Below, piece after piece: positions 1 through 10,776 of a stretch of DNA of 64,000 nt. A program made the translations under genes and the position numbers. Below the pieces are notes generated by a model. The model was not told the DNA's origin and made no database searches. It worked only from the letters and a program-made list of their open reading frames with translations. The stretch's first letter is position 1. The number at the start of each line of letters is the position of its first letter. This stretch comes from Sphaerolaimus hirsutus (Eukaryota > Nematoda > Chromadorea > Monhysterida > Sphaerolaimidae). Location of the stretch: positions 24,445,927 to 24,509,926 of the forward strand of contig OZ038451.1 in assembly GCA_964036195.1 (NCBI GenBank), given 5' to 3'.

Positions 1-1185
1 TCATTACAAAAGGATCAAAGTAAAAACAATACTCTGAATTTAGCAAAATGGATCTGTGATGTAACATAACAGTAATCAGTATAGGAGTACACTCAGCAGA
101 CTGCAATGTATGCAATCAAAATGTCAGGGCTGAGTTGGATACAAGTGATCTTTCATGGAGATGGTATCATTATGATACATTTTCTTCTGAAAAACATGGC
201 ATGCAGGCTGCAAAGCATGTGAGACAATATAATGCCACATAGTGCCACAAAAAATCACTCACAGCAAAAGATGCGCTGGTGATCTGCCGTGATCTGCGGT
301 GAAGTGCCTTCACGCAGACGCTCGCAGGCACTTCAACGCACTTCACGAATTACTGATTTTTTATTTCTGTAAACAATTTAGTAAACATATCCGTGAAGTG
401 TCGGTGAAGTGTATTCCAACGGTGATCAGGCGTGATCAGTCTCTGAAGTGTGATCATGAGCGTTGAAGTGCCTGGTGATCAGGCGTGATCAGGGTCTGAA
501 GTGTGATCACAAGGGGCACTTCAGACCACTTCAGTGCACTTCACGAGCACATTATTTGCTGTGACTGCATCAAAATCAAATGGTGTAACAATAATCAATT
601 TGAGGCAACAGTTGGTGCAACATAATCAACTTCTAAGCTGTTTCAGCCTTCAAATTGCCTCAAAGAAAGTGGGACTTCCAATGGGAAAGAAATACCAGTG
701 GAATAAGATTAAATACAGAGCAGAAAAATAATGGGAAAATGTCAGAAAACTGAAAATCTAGCCAGAAAATGGAAACTTGGTCCGAAAAAATGAAATGGAT
801 CTAGCTGGAAAACGGAAAAATGGTCCGGAAAAACGGAAATGGATCTAGCTGGAAAACGAAAAAATGGTCCGGAAAAACGGAAACGGAAAGGGTAAAAAAT
901 TTTAGCTCCCGGAAAACGGAAACCGGAAAGGGTAAAAATTTTCAGCTGCCGGAAAACGGACAACGGAAAGGATAAAAAATTTCAGCGGCCGGAAAATGGA
1001 AAACGGAAAGGGTAAAAAAATTTATTAGCCAGAAAACGGAAAATGGAAAAATGAAACGCCGGAAAACGGAAAGCGAACTTTGCACGGAAATGGAAAAGTT
1101 AACAAAATTTTGCTAGAAATGGAAAAATTAACATGAAACACCTGCATGCCGGTTTGCCTGTTTAGCTATGATTATGGTATCTGTA
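1..1185. mobile_element. Truncated TAGGGTGTC-type hAT-like element
   Basis: This is a partial copy, running off the left edge, of the element seen complete at 16314-18278 and 10225-10776, in the opposite orientation. Bases 660-780 match, as reverse complement, the segment at 16570-16650 where reverse-transcriptase sequence meets the ACGGAAA arm. Bases 20-110 match 10585-10650 inverted, and 1080-1180 match 17940-18060 inverted. The block at 745-1120 is the family's degenerate GGAAAACGG word array. The start lies outside the window and the right terminus was not found. Confidence 0.7.
245..545. repeat. GTGATC / GAAGTG word-repeat block
   Basis: Degenerate, partly inverted array of the words GTGATCAGG, TGAAGTG and CACTTCA. 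It interrupts the truncated element of 1-1185 and has the same foldback, word-based organisation as the other elements here. Its exact ends and a target duplication could not be fixed. Confidence 0.6.
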
Positions 1186-1429
1186 TAGTTTCGAATTTTT
1201 GATTGTACCAGTGTACCTTGTACTGAGCATATGTAAATTGAACTAAAATCGAGTTGACACCGAAACGAGTTGACATCCAGTGTGTGGCACCAATGAACCA
1301 TAATCGGCTTCCAAAATTTTGGTCGCAAACTAGTGTGTAGAGCGACAATGGCACTACACACACTACTTTTTACCGTGACTTCTGTGAAAACTGAAATAGC
1401 AACATAGCGACATTCAGCCGAGAGTGCTA

Positions 1430-2376
1430 CATGAAACATACAAGCCCATGAAACATGTTGTATCATTCATTACACATGCCCATGCGCCCATGAAACAGTT
1501 TGTATCTTTACACATGCCCATGCGCCCATGAAACATGCCGGTGTGCCCATGAAACACACATGGTGGCAATCCCAAGCCCTGTAAAGTGTAAAGTAAAGTG
1601 TCAAATGTAAAGTCAAATGCAAAGTAAAGTGTCAAATGTAAAGTCAAATGCAAAGTAAAGTGTCAAATGTAAAGTCAAATGCAAAGTAAAGTGTCAATTG
1701 TCATGCAAAGTTCAGTAATAAAATATTTTCTTTTTTGTTTTGATTGACACTTTACTTTGCATTTGACTTTACATTTGACACTTTACTTTACACTTTACAG
1801 GGCTTGGGATTGCCCCATGCATGTGGTGTTATACCAATGTATGTGGGCATGTTACATCTACGTATTTCTTCTGTGGATATAATGAACCATTTTCAACGCT
1901 GTTAGTTAAGCGTGCACGAGCAAAAATTGTTAGATTGTGTAAATTGTGTCAAAATTAGTTGATTCAAAAACCTGTATGCATTCATTAGTTAATTGTGCAT
2001 GATTTCAATTGCAAGTGCAATTCCTCCTCTTGGATAATCTGCCCCCCCAAAGAAAGTCTGACAAAAAAATAGTTTTTCCCCTTCATAAATTCCCCCTCAT
2101 ATAGTTCCTCAAAAAGTATCTAGGTATGATGTTTATACACTTAAAACCTTATATCACTGTTGAAAATTTAAGACAAAATACAATGTTGAATTATGGTTAA
2201 AATGAGTAATCTACTCTAATTTTCAGTACACACATTGCAGCACTTATACATTGCTATAACACCGCGTGCGTGTATGTTTCATGGGCGCATGGGCATGTGT
2301 AAAGATACAAACTTTTTCATGGGCGCATAGGCATGTGTAAAGATACAACATGTTTCATGGGCTTGTATGTTTCATG
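1430..2376. mobile_element. Foldback with CATGAAAC arms enclosing another foldback
   Basis: The arm at 1430-1556 (repeated CCCATGAAACA and TTTACACATGCCCATGCG) is the inverted complement of 2277-2376. The interval contains the TGTAAA foldback at 1563-1819 and a C-rich stretch near 2028-2110 resembling a decayed CCCC-type MITE. No gene is seen. A further outer inverted pair, CCTCTAGCTCCACCC at 2386-2400 and its complement at 2751-2766, suggests a second element beside it. Confidence 0.6.
1563..1819 (+). mobile_element. TGTAAAATGTC foldback (introner-like family)
   Basis: Begins GTGGCAATCCCAAGCCCTG and ends CAGGGCTTGGGATTGCCCC. Between these lie arms built from TGTAAAGTGTCAAATG and its complement, separated by a short AT-rich loop. 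The ends match the copies at 3523-3655, 18738-18910 and 45947-46145. Read on the plus strand it starts with GT, as the intron copies do, but no flanking coding exon is recognised here. Confidence 0.6.
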
Positions 2377-2933
2377 GGATCCTCACCTCTAGCTCCACCC
2401 AAAATTAATTAACATTATTATTTACTGAACATTTCAAAACAACATAAAAATCACTGCAATACAACATTATCTCAGATGATCACCAAAGACATCCATCACA
2501 GTTCCCACGTTTCTTGCAGATCACCCTGATCTGCATATTAATTTTACCTTAATGGCAATGATATGATGAAAGTGTTGAATACTATCAGCACATTGCCAAC
2601 ACTGCTAAAGTATTTCTTTCAGGCTTCATCTAGGCTAGGCTTACACTAGCCAAAGTTTCATGACCACAACTTAAAGCAGCGTTGAGCTAGAGCACCATGT
2701 GCATTTACAGTACAAAATGACCGAAATTGTAACACCCACAGTTCCGCAGTGGGTGGAGCTAGAGGGGTGAAATTTTGGGTGAAAACTCAAAACACCTGAT
2801 ATATTAACGTGTCAAAATTTTATGACTGTAGCTTACCCCTAGCGCGAATGGCGAGCACTGTCCAGGGACTTTTCAGCCCGACCATGCATGCAAAGTTTCA
2901 GGTTATTTCTTCTTGTCGTTCATAAGTTACATG

Positions 2934-3090
2934 CAACGATGGAAAACACAGAAATTAAACACAGAAACACATTGAGTTTTTGTTTTACACAGAAACACGA
3001 AAACTCAATTTTTTTGAAAAACTCAAAACTCAAATGAGTTTTTTTATTTGAGAACACATAAACAGAGAAACACGGAAACACTGACTTGTT
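2934..3090. repeat. Fragment of CAACGATGG / AAAACTC element
   Basis: Starts CAACGATGGAAAACACAG and continues as an AACACAGAAACAC / AAAACTC word array, like one arm of the complete elements at 23212-24346 and 49899-50732. The other end is missing. The flanks at 2770-2933 and 3090-3360 hold nothing recognisable as a gene. Confidence 0.6.
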
Positions 3091-3522
3091 TCAATTCATA
3101 TTTTATGAAAACTGTGAAGTAACACTGAACGCAGGAACCGCGGTTGTAGAACTTAGAATTTTTGTCTGTCAAAATGGCCAAAAATTAAAAGGGCGATTTC
3201 CAATAAAAAGCCGTTACGAATAAAAGGGCGCGTGAAAAAGTTCATGAAAAAGTAATAGGGCGCTCTTTCAAATAATTATTTTAGAAGAAATACGGGGTTT
3301 GGTTTTAACTGAACCGATTCCACAAATGGACGAGTAAAGATTAATAAACATGTCAAATCACAAGTTATAAGCGATAACCGAAAATAAAATAAAATACAGT
3401 ATCGTTAAATGTTTCGAATAGGTCATGATATCTTCTGAAACGTTGGAACGGTGCCAAATGGTTTGCATTTCTCCTTAAGTACACGACGCATCCGCAAAAA
3501 ATTGCGTCAAAGTACCATTCCC

Positions 3523-3655
3523 CAGGGGGGCAGCCCCAAGCCCTGTTAAATGTCAATTGCCATGCAAAGTTCAATAATATTTTTTTGTTTTGTTTGATAC
3601 TTTACATGACATTTGACAATTGATTTTACAATTTTACAGGGCTTGGGACTGCCAC
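3523..3655 (-). mobile_element. Introner-like TGTAAA foldback
   Basis: On the minus strand it starts GTGGCAGTCCCAAGCCCTG directly after a GGGCAG exon end, and finishes GGGGCTGCCCCCCTG. The arms are TGTAAAAT, TGTCAA and their complements. The start is a good donor, but the 3' end reads TG where related copies have AG, so splicing here may be lost or use another acceptor. Confidence 0.55.
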
Positions 3656-3789
3656 CTGCCCGTTGCTTGTAAAATAAATCGTTTCTTATCTCCTGACTTG
3701 TTACTTGTATCTTTACTTGTCCGCTTGCGCACTCGGCCCCTGGCCTGGAACAAAATCGCTTCAGAAGTCTGTCGAGGTTAACACCAGAG

Positions 3790-5151
3790 TAGTGATGTAA
3801 AGGCACCGGGGCACCGGTGCCCCGGTGCTGGGCACCGAAGGGCACCAGCACCGGTGCTGGTGCGGTGCCATTGCAATCTTCAGGGGTGCCATGCCGGTGC
3901 CAGTGCCATTTTTTTCAGAATAGCACCGGTGCCGGTGCGGTGCGGTGCCATTTTTTTGCCGGTGCCAAAGGTGCTAGCACCAGGGCCTAAGTAAAAGGCA
4001 CCGGGAAAGGCACCGGCCAAGGCTTCATGTGCTGTGCAATTTTGTCCATAGTATGTGCTTATTCATATTTCAAAAAACAGCGATATATTTATTTACCCAA
4101 CCGTTTTTGCCTATTTTGTAAACCTCCCATCAAATAAATATACCTACTGTGAAATCCATTATACCCGATACGTGATCTGATGACCGAATCTAAAATTTTG
4201 TTGAATTTTAAATCATTTTTATATTTCATATTTATGTTACTTGTTTGTTCAAAATTTGTTGTCAGTTTATGACAGAGATATCGTATTACCTCGAATTAAC
4301 CCCCCTTGAATTAACCCCCCCCCCCTCGAAATACCCCCCTAAATTTCGGCTGAGGAAAAAATAAACCCCCCCTCGAAATACCCCCCCTAAAATTGAGTGT
4401 AACGTGAACGTACATGACAGATACCGCAGTTTGTGATCTGTACAATGCAGAACATACGTTAAAACTGATGATTAAGTGACGATAGGGAAGGGTTTTTGTG
4501 TATTTACAGTTATATATGCCTATAAACACATATACATCTGTGTAATTGTTTGATTTTTCTACGTCTGCGAATGGGGAATTTCCGAAAATTTCTGGCGAAA
4601 TAATAGACCCCCCCCTCGAATAAACCCCCCTCGAATTATCCCCCCTCAAATTTTGCTGGCGAAATAATAAACCCCCTGGGGGTATTTCGAGGTAATACAG
4701 TAGTTCCATTATCTGTACAGCAACGACTCCGATCAGTAGACAATAGTGGCTATGTGCAATTTAGTGCATTAAATATTTTATATTTCATTTGTAATCATTG
4801 TAATTGCTTCATAAAAGTGATTGCCACATCATTCTGATCATTTTAAGTGCTCAACCATCAAAATCGGTTGAAAATTCATGGAAATATGCACTTCCAAAGG
4901 TGAGACCACTGCGAAACTGCTCGATATTTATTCGGAAATTCCAGCCCGGTGCGGTGCCTTTCGGTGCTAGCACCGGCTACCCGCCGGTGCCCTTCGGTGC
5001 CGGTGCCATTTTTTCCAAAAGGCACCGGTGCCGGTGCGGTGCGGTGCCATTTTCTGGCCGGTGCCCCAGGGTGCCAGGTGCCCTTTTCATGCGTTGGCAA
5101 AGGTGCCGGTGCGGTGCGGTGCCATTTTTCCCGGTGCCTTTAACATCACTA
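3790..5151. mobile_element. TAGTGATG / GGCACC hAT-like element (middle level)
   Basis: Ends TAGTGATGTAAAGGCACC and GGTGCCTTTAACATCACTA, flanked by the perfect 8-bp duplication CACCAGAG at 3782-3789 and 5152-5159. Both arms are degenerate GGCACCGGTGCC arrays (3800-4030 and 4945-5145). The core is homologous to the inverted copy at 32758-33676, which lacks the inserted MITE of 4281-4700. Non-autonomous: the only open frames are translations of the word arrays. Confidence 0.92.
4281..4700. mobile_element. CCCC-rich TA-type MITE (inner level)
   Basis: Ends TCGTATTACCTCGAA and TTTCGAGGTAATACAG, flanked by TA on both sides. The empty site survives in the related element at 32758-33676, where the sequence reads GAGATAGTTCC; here it is GAGATA, element, TAGTTCC. 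The target duplication is therefore TA. The core (about 4395-4600) is closely related to 28119-28547 and 44995-45426. Confidence 0.92.
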
Positions 5152-6038
5152 CACCAGAGTTGTTAAAATACTGGTATTTTTGTAAAGTGTAAGTGTAAGT
5201 GTAAATACACTTTCTGAATTTTAAATATAGATACCAAAAGTGTACGGTATTTTTAAAATACCCAGGAAAGTGTAAAAAAGTGTAAGTTAAAAATTTTTTT
5301 AGAAAGAGCTCTCTTCTCACTGTTGAGCATTAGAAAACACCTCTGTTTTCACCTTTAGATCCATTTATCTATCATTTTCGTTCATTATTTCACATTTTAC
5401 TGCCACTTATGAAACATTTCAGACTGTAACAAATTTAGTGGTATGAAGTTTCCTAATAATGTCACTTTTTCAGTGTTGATATTTTACTGATTAAGCAATG
5501 TGATACACACTGTTTGAATGCAAGAATGTACATGCAGCAAATATCAATGCAAAAGCCAGTCGAATTTGTGTCCAGCTGGTGAATTTCCATTGATCTTGTC
5601 CTTTTTACAAAAGTATGATGAAACTGTAGAATACCATGAGTACTGTTCAAAGGTCAGATATAGTGCTAGTTTGCACATTTGCCATATTTTCTACATTCAA
5701 TGCATAAATGCATATTTATGTGCACTGTGCAGTTATTTTTTGTACATTAACCTGTTTTATGCTTTCTCAACAGCATAAAACAGGGCCATCGGAAAGAAAA
5801 AATACACTTTCTGTACCTGGGTTTTTTGCCCAGAAAAGTGTAAAAAGTGTACGGGTATTTTTTAAAAGTGTAAGTGTAAGTGTAAATATAAATACCCATT
5901 TACCCGGGTATTTCGGGTAAGTGTAAATACACTTTCACAACTCTGGTTAACACTTCCAGATTTTGTCACTGGGCGCAAATTTTCTCTCTTTGATACTGAT
6001 AGAAAGAACGAAGGATAGGTGGATAGGGTAGTCCTAGA

Positions 6039-6255
6039 TAGTGATAGAAAAGCGCCATGGCGCTGGCGCCTGGAGCTAGCGCCAAAGCAAAAAGCGCCAT
6101 GGCGCTTTTGGCGCTTGGCGCTAAAACGCTCTGGCGCCATTGGCGCTTGGCGCCTGGACCTGAAAAAGCGCCATGGCGCTCGTGACGCTTGGCGCCATTT
6201 TCTGGTGGCGCTATTGGCGCCTGGCGCCAGCGTTTTGAATGGCGCCAAAAAAGTG
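6039..6255. mobile_element. GGCGCC word-repeat element, right end decayed
   Basis: Begins TAGTGATAGAAAAGCGCCATGG and continues as a GGCGCCATGGCGC array. The opposite CATCACTA terminus is not recognisable, so the element is decayed or truncated. Same family as 29368-29464 and 30128-30303. Confidence 0.7.
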
Positions 6256-6305
6256 CCAATGGTGATTATATAAAGTTCTTATAATGCAATGAAATCGACA
6301 CTCCA

Positions 6306-7022
6306 GGTGCCGGTTCCGCAAGTGGACAAGTTAAGAGTTAAAAGTTAAGAGTTGAGTAAAAAGACAAATGGCGAGTTAAGAGTAAAGTTAAAGTTTAAGA
6401 GAAAAGTTAAAGTTTAAGAGAAAAGTTAAAATTTAAGAGAAAAGTTAAAAGTTGAGTTAAAGGTTAAGAGTTGAGTTAAGGGTTAAAAGTTGTGTTAAGA
6501 GTTAAAAGTTGAGTTAAGAGTTGAGTTAAGAGTTAAGAGACAAGTGGAAAATGAAGGTAAAAAAATATAAAAAAATAAAAATATGAAATTGGTATCGATA
6601 CGGCTGTTCGCTGGCATGGTGCCAATGTTGTATGCACGTCATTTGAAAATAACGTATCCAAAAAAATTATCGCTAAAAAAAGAAAAAATCGCCGAACGTT
6701 GTTTCGAAATGGCCGTGCGGGGACAAAATATCATTGAAGATCAGCGTATGGCGCTTTTGCAACGAATGACCCATTTGTCTTTTAAATCAACTTTTAACTC
6801 ATCTTTTAACCTTTAACTCAACTCTTAACATTTAACTCAACTTTTAACATTTAACTCAACTTTTAACCTTTAACTCAACTCTTAACTTTTAACTCAACTT
6901 TTGACTCAACTTTTAACCTTTAACTCAACTCTTAACTTTTAACTCAACTTTTGACTCAACTTTTAACCTTTAACTCAACTCTTAACTTTTAACTCTTAAC
7001 TTGTCTACTTGCGGAACTGGCC
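6306..7022. mobile_element. GGTGCCGGTTCCGCAAGT foldback with TTAAGAGTTAAAAG arms
   Basis: The left end GGTGCCGGTTCCGCAAGTGG is inverted as CTACTTGCGGAACTGGCC at the right. The arms are long arrays of GTTAAGAGTTAAAA and its complement. The core carries a 77-codon frame (6583-6816) that I do not recognise. A second, partial element with the same end (GGTGCCAGTTCCGCAAAATG) starts directly after it and runs to about 7150. Relatives lie at 12850, 26368-26614 and 54207. Confidence 0.7.
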
Positions 7023-7189
7023 CCAGGTGCCAGTTCCGCAAAATGAGAAGTGAGAAGCGAAACGGCAAAGGCGAAGTAAAAGCGCAAAGGCGAAGTGAAA
7101 TGGCAAGTGAATTGGCAAGTGAAATGGCAAAAGCGAAGAGATATTACTTTTTATTTTCAAAGGGGTGTTTTTATCCCAGCTCGAAACCA

Positions 7190-7235
7190 CGGTGTTTCGA
7201 GGGGGTAGTTCGAGGAAATATGGTATATTGGAAGA
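7190..7235. repeat. Right-end fragment of CCCC-type MITE
   Basis: Carries GTTTCGAGGGGGTAGTTCGAGGAAATATGGTA, i.e. a stretch of TTTCGAGGGGG words followed by GAGGAAATATGG and TA, the typical right end of the TA MITE family. No left partner was found. Confidence 0.6.
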
Positions 7236-7503
7236 AAATCATGTAAAGCTGAAAATCATGTATCACTTTCATTCTTCGGGAACCTTCTCAAAGCTGATAT
7301 CGCAGAAACATCTTTAAAATCACTTGCAGCAAGGACATGCGACAGCGCAGTTCGTCTTCTCCACTGTGGACGAACGTTCGGGCAATGTCCAGCGGAGTTT
7401 GTGAAGTTCTTCGCGTTCCATGACGCATCCGCCAATTTTCTTGTCGCAGAATGCTTTTTTTCTGTGTTTTGTCAATGTTGGTGCACACCGTAGTTTACCG
7501 GCA

Positions 7504-7676
7504 GAGTAAACTCGGATTTGGTAAACTCATAGTTAAATCGACATTGAATGCATCTGAGTTTACCACAATGAGTTATTTTATATCTTTGTCAACTGTAGTT
7601 GACGGATACCTCATTCTGGTAAACTCGAATGCATTCAATGTCAATTTATGAGTTTACCAAATCTGAGTTTACTGAG
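7504..7676. repeat. Inverted repeat with TTTGGTAAACTCA arms
   Basis: GAGTAAACTCGGATTTGGTAA at the left is inverted as TTACCAAATCTGAGTTTACT at the right, with a GTCAACTGTAGTTGAC palindrome near the centre. Partial relatives occur at 8305-8360 and, more diverged, at 24390-24560. The ends and any target duplication are unclear. Confidence 0.65.
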
Positions 7677-7830
7677 CAGGTAAAATATTGTCGGCCGCAC
7701 CAATGAATGAAAGAAATTGTGTTTATGCATAGTTCGTAGGTGCCTAAATATAAGAAATTCATATAATACCTATTAGGTAAATATGTTTAAATGGCGTTGG
7801 ATTCACCTGCTTTTAAGCTTGTTTTATCAT

Positions 7831-9308
7831 CTAATGTGCATTTATGCACAGTATGGTTTTGTGCAAATTTTGTTTCGTGTTGAAAATGGCTCGCGAAGGC
7901 GTAACAAACTTGCTCCACTTGTGTTTAAAGCCGCTCTTGCTTTCGTCCATGCAGCAGTACCACTCGACCGGCTCGCGGTATTTTTTGCAGTCGTCGTCAT
8001 CTTCGCACTTCTTCCATACGCCTGCGTGTCGTTCAATCGTTCATAACGTTTATAACGTTGCCTCTTCGGTAACACGTACAAACGTTCCACTGCGAACCGA
8101 CCTCCAATATTGTTCCCATCAAAAATGGCGTCGTTCTCGTTCAGGATTTTCACGCAACGCCTCTTGCCGTAGCGTTCGGGCACGCACACCTCGTTTTTTT
8201 TGCACTCGTTGTTGCAGCGACCTGCGCGCGTTTGTAGGGTTCGCGCCTAAATGGCGCCGCGCACAAAAGTACACCACACCGCCGATAATTGGGCAACTCA
8301 TAAATCTGTTTTGCACACATTTGAGTTTACCAGAATGGGGAATCTGTCAACTGCTGTTGATGGCGAGGATTTTGGCGCCAAGCGCCAAAAGCGCCATGGC
8401 GCTTTTCCCAACTCCGGTGTTATGCTCCAATGGCGCCAAGCGCCAGAATCGCCATGGCGCTAATTGCTTTGGTGCTAGTGCCAAGCGCCAGCGCCAGGCG
8501 TTTTGTTCTTGGCGCCACACAAAAATAACGCAAAGCACCAAGAGCGCCATGGCGCTTTTCATAGGTGTAGCGCTAAGCGCCAATGGCGCCACGACAATAT
8601 AGCACCAAGGGCCAACGCCATGGCGCTTTTCCATCACTACTCATGGGATACATTAGTAAATACAAGCATGTCTACAAACCAAAGGTGACCAACTGGATGT
8701 GCATTTGTATTTTAGACCGGCTTTTCTTTCCTTCTTAGTGGATCTGCACTTCTCTCCCAATGGACACATGTTGTGGTCGCAAGGTTCTTTTTCTGATATC
8801 GGGATGGAATCGATTAGCTCGTTAACAATAAAAACAAGTATACTCGGCGGACTTCACACTTAGTATGGAAACCTACCATAACCCACCTGAAAAATGAACC
8901 AAAAATTTGACAGCTTTTTCATCATAAATATTTCGCTTTTACTATGGAATAATTAATCGCAAAATATATCACAAGATTTTACTCATTAAATTATGGTAGG
9001 ATTTTGCACATATATACTTTGCGGCCCGCCGAGCATACAAGCAAACTTACCGTGTGCAGCAAGGCACAGGTCATTCGGACAGGTGGCTTTTCCCACATAT
9101 CTGCACCTCCCTTCCGGCCTATGGATGCACCAGGCACTGTACTTACTGCACTTTTTGCCGCCGCAGGATCATGAAAAAAGTGATGCCGTTTTTTCGCGTT
9201 TTTTTACTGTGTGTTGATGGGGTAAAAATGAGACCGCGACCTACTGTAAGCGTCTGAAGGTGCTGCGAAAATTGCCAGTGCCAGCAGTGGAAGCAACGTT
9301 CGAAGCAT
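7831..9308 (-). CDS. Secreted cysteine-rich protein, four exons
   Basis: On the minus strand, exon 1 (9308 to about 9245) starts at an ATG and encodes a signal peptide, MLRTLLPLLALAIFAA followed by a small-residue cleavage region. Exon 2 ends at 9051 with a strong donor GTAAGT; its start is uncertain (about 9136 if acceptor TACAG is used). Exon 3 is 8221-8102 (acceptor GCGCAG, donor GTCGGT). Exon 4 is 8021-7831 and ends in TAG. Phases agree at both later junctions (1 and 1), with no internal stop. The product is roughly 160 residues and carries cysteine clusters such as CNNECKKNEVCV and WYCCMDE. No membrane segment follows the signal, so secretion is inferred. The family is not recognised; the spacing loosely recalls EB or colipase-like modules. 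A GGCGCC transposon lies in intron 2. Confidence 0.7.
8360..8639. mobile_element. GGCGCC word-repeat element in an intron
   Basis: GGCGCCAAGCGCCA array ending GGCGCTTTTCCATCACTA at 8639, the terminus of the TAGTGATG / GGCGCC family. The left terminus is not clear and the right flank CTCATGGG has no partner, so the left end may be deleted. It lies in the second intron of the cysteine-rich gene. Confidence 0.7.
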
Positions 9309-9710
9309 GGCGGTAAACGGACCTGGCGTTATATTTTTTTAGGGAGACACTGTAAATGGTTGAAGCTGTATCAGAAACAATCAAAAATAAGATCAAAAAT
9401 GTGGGCATGGTTGACAATCGGTGACAAAATCACATAAGCTTTTAAAATGTTTAAAAAAGATTTTCTGGAAGCGTGATGTAAATATGTGGGAATGGATTAC
9501 CTCTGCCCATTCTAGCAGCTTTATATAACTACATAAATATCTTTTTACATTGAACAGACACATAAAATTCTGGGTGTCAATCATAAAATTTTATCTACTG
9601 GATAGATCTTAAAGTACATTGTGTTGTTATAACGAGAAATTTTTTTAATCGGCTCAAATAATGCCACTGATAAATGCACAAATAGATCTGGGAATGAGGA
9701 GTAGTAATGA

Positions 9711-9797
9711 AAAATTGTGGCTAAAATCGGCACAAGTTTTGAAACACACTATATCCATCTACGATCCCAGGATCCTAGATGGATATAGGTACTTACA
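9711..9797 (+). repeat. Direct repeat, first copy
   Basis: About 75 bases beginning AATTGTGGCTAAAATCGGCAC and ending near GATGGATATAGGTAC recur at 10144-10219 in the same orientation with scattered differences. The second copy abuts the hAT-like element at 10225. Nothing gene-like lies between. Confidence 0.6.
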
Positions 9798-10224
9798 ACA
9801 AAAACGTTGTGGTAAGTTCAATTAGGTAACTACTAATTACATACGGTTCCAGTTCTATATCTTTTCCACTCTTCTACATTTCGTATTCCGATTCTTTTTG
9901 AAATGTTGTTTTTAAAACATGATTGAAAAAGAGATGTCAACCCCTAGTCATGTTCACATCTGGCTGACAAAGGGTGTGTAATAAAATACACGAGAAAAAC
10001 TGTCATTTTTCAGCAGCTTTCGAAAACCTTTGTTATTTTTATCATCTGTGTAAATGATTCCCCTTTTTAAATGCCGTCTAACAATTTTTATTGTTTTTTT
10101 CCATTGTATTCATCAATGACTTTATTATGCTCGTTTTATTATAAAAAATTGTGGCTGAAATCGACACAAGTTTTGAAACGCACTGAGATGGATACCAGGA
10201 TCCTAGCTAAATATAGGTACTGCC

Positions 10225-10776
10225 TAGGGTGTCAAATTTCCGTTTCCGTTTCCGCCTTTCCGCGGGTAAATTTTTTACCTTTCCGTTTTCTGTTTTCTGG
10301 CAGCCGAAAAAATTTTACCTTTCCGTTTCCGTTTTTCCGGGCCATTTTTCCGTTTTCTGGCTGAAAATTGTTTTAACTTTCCGTTTCCATTTTTCCAGGC
10401 CATTTTTCCATTTTCTGGGTCGATTTTAAGTTTACTGGCATTTTTCAATTGTTTTTCCAATCTGTATTTATCTTTTTCCACTATGGTGTTTTTAACTACC
10501 AGGTTCTTTTGTCATTCATAATTTTTATCTGTATCCAAATCTGTAAAAAACACAAAGTAATTTTGGACACATACTTTTCAGTCCGCTGAGTATACTTTTT
10601 ACTGTTCAGTTACATCAATGTTCACTTTTGCTAAATTCTTATTGTTGTTGTAGTGTATTTTTGCTACCTTTTGATGATTTTTTGTTGGTTCAGTTAAGCT
10701 TGAACTACAAGTGAAGTTACTGGCATGATCCATAGTTGCTTTTTTTTTTTTTTTTTTTTTTTTTTTGGACACCCTA
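10225..10776. mobile_element. TAGGGTGTC hAT-like element, internally deleted
   Basis: Ends TAGGGTGTCAAATTTCC and GGACACCCTA, with the perfect 8-bp duplication GTACTGCC at 10217-10224 and 10777-10784. The left arm is the CCGTTTTCC word array. The interior keeps both borders of the captured BEL/Pao segment found in 16314-18278 (compare 10440-10480 and 10670-10740) but lacks the reverse-transcriptase body. A T-run of about 30 lies near the right end. Confidence 0.9.

Larger units (their letters stand above)
3785..5945. mobile_element. CAGAGTTG-type hAT-like element (outer level of nest)
   Basis: Ends are CAGAG(TTGTTAAAAT) and (TTTCACAA)CTCTG. It is flanked by the perfect 8-bp duplication GTTAACAC at 3777-3784 and 5946-5953. 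Five bases after its left end it is interrupted by the TAGTGATG element 3790-5151. The remaining body (5160-5945) has arms of GTGTAAATACAC-type words, an unrelated AT-rich core and a small hairpin with CCTGTTTTATGCT arms near 5751-5785. No transposase is seen. Confidence 0.88.
3365..5998 (-). pseudogene. Coding region split by transposon nest and introner-like element
   Basis: On the minus strand an open frame follows an acceptor-like TTCTATCAG at about 5999, runs to 5954, is interrupted by the transposon nest 3785-5945 (target duplication GTTAACAC), and resumes in the same frame at 3776 down to 3656. The GT-starting foldback 3523-3655 follows, and the frame continues at 3522 to a TAA at 3365. 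Removing the foldback joins the two sides in phase 1 without a stop. The second part has a protein-like composition (motif EWYFDAIFCGC, then arginine- and phenylalanine-rich). I do not recognise the family. The 2-kb insertion in an exon makes a broken gene likely, and chance openness of these short frames remains possible. Confidence 0.35.

Noticed and set aside
4804-5166. 120-codon frame, also found inverted at 32766-33098
   Set aside because: Duplicated only because both are copies of the same hAT-like element; mostly GGCACC word translation, with no transposase motif.
6583-6816. 77-codon frame in the core of the GGTGCCGGTTCCGC foldback
   Set aside because: Lysine-rich and somewhat protein-like, but no recognised domain and the end runs into the TTAAAAG words; not enough to call a gene.
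5862-8688. Overlapping frames rich in GAKRQKRHGAF-like repeats
   Set aside because: Translations of GGCGCCATGGCGC and GTGTAAATAC word arrays; the same peptides recur at 43.5 kb and 30.2 kb wherever the words occur.
10740-10767. T-run resembling a poly(A)/poly(T) tail of a SINE or LINE
   Set aside because: It lies inside the hAT-like element 10225-10776 just before its right end, with no retroposon body beside it.
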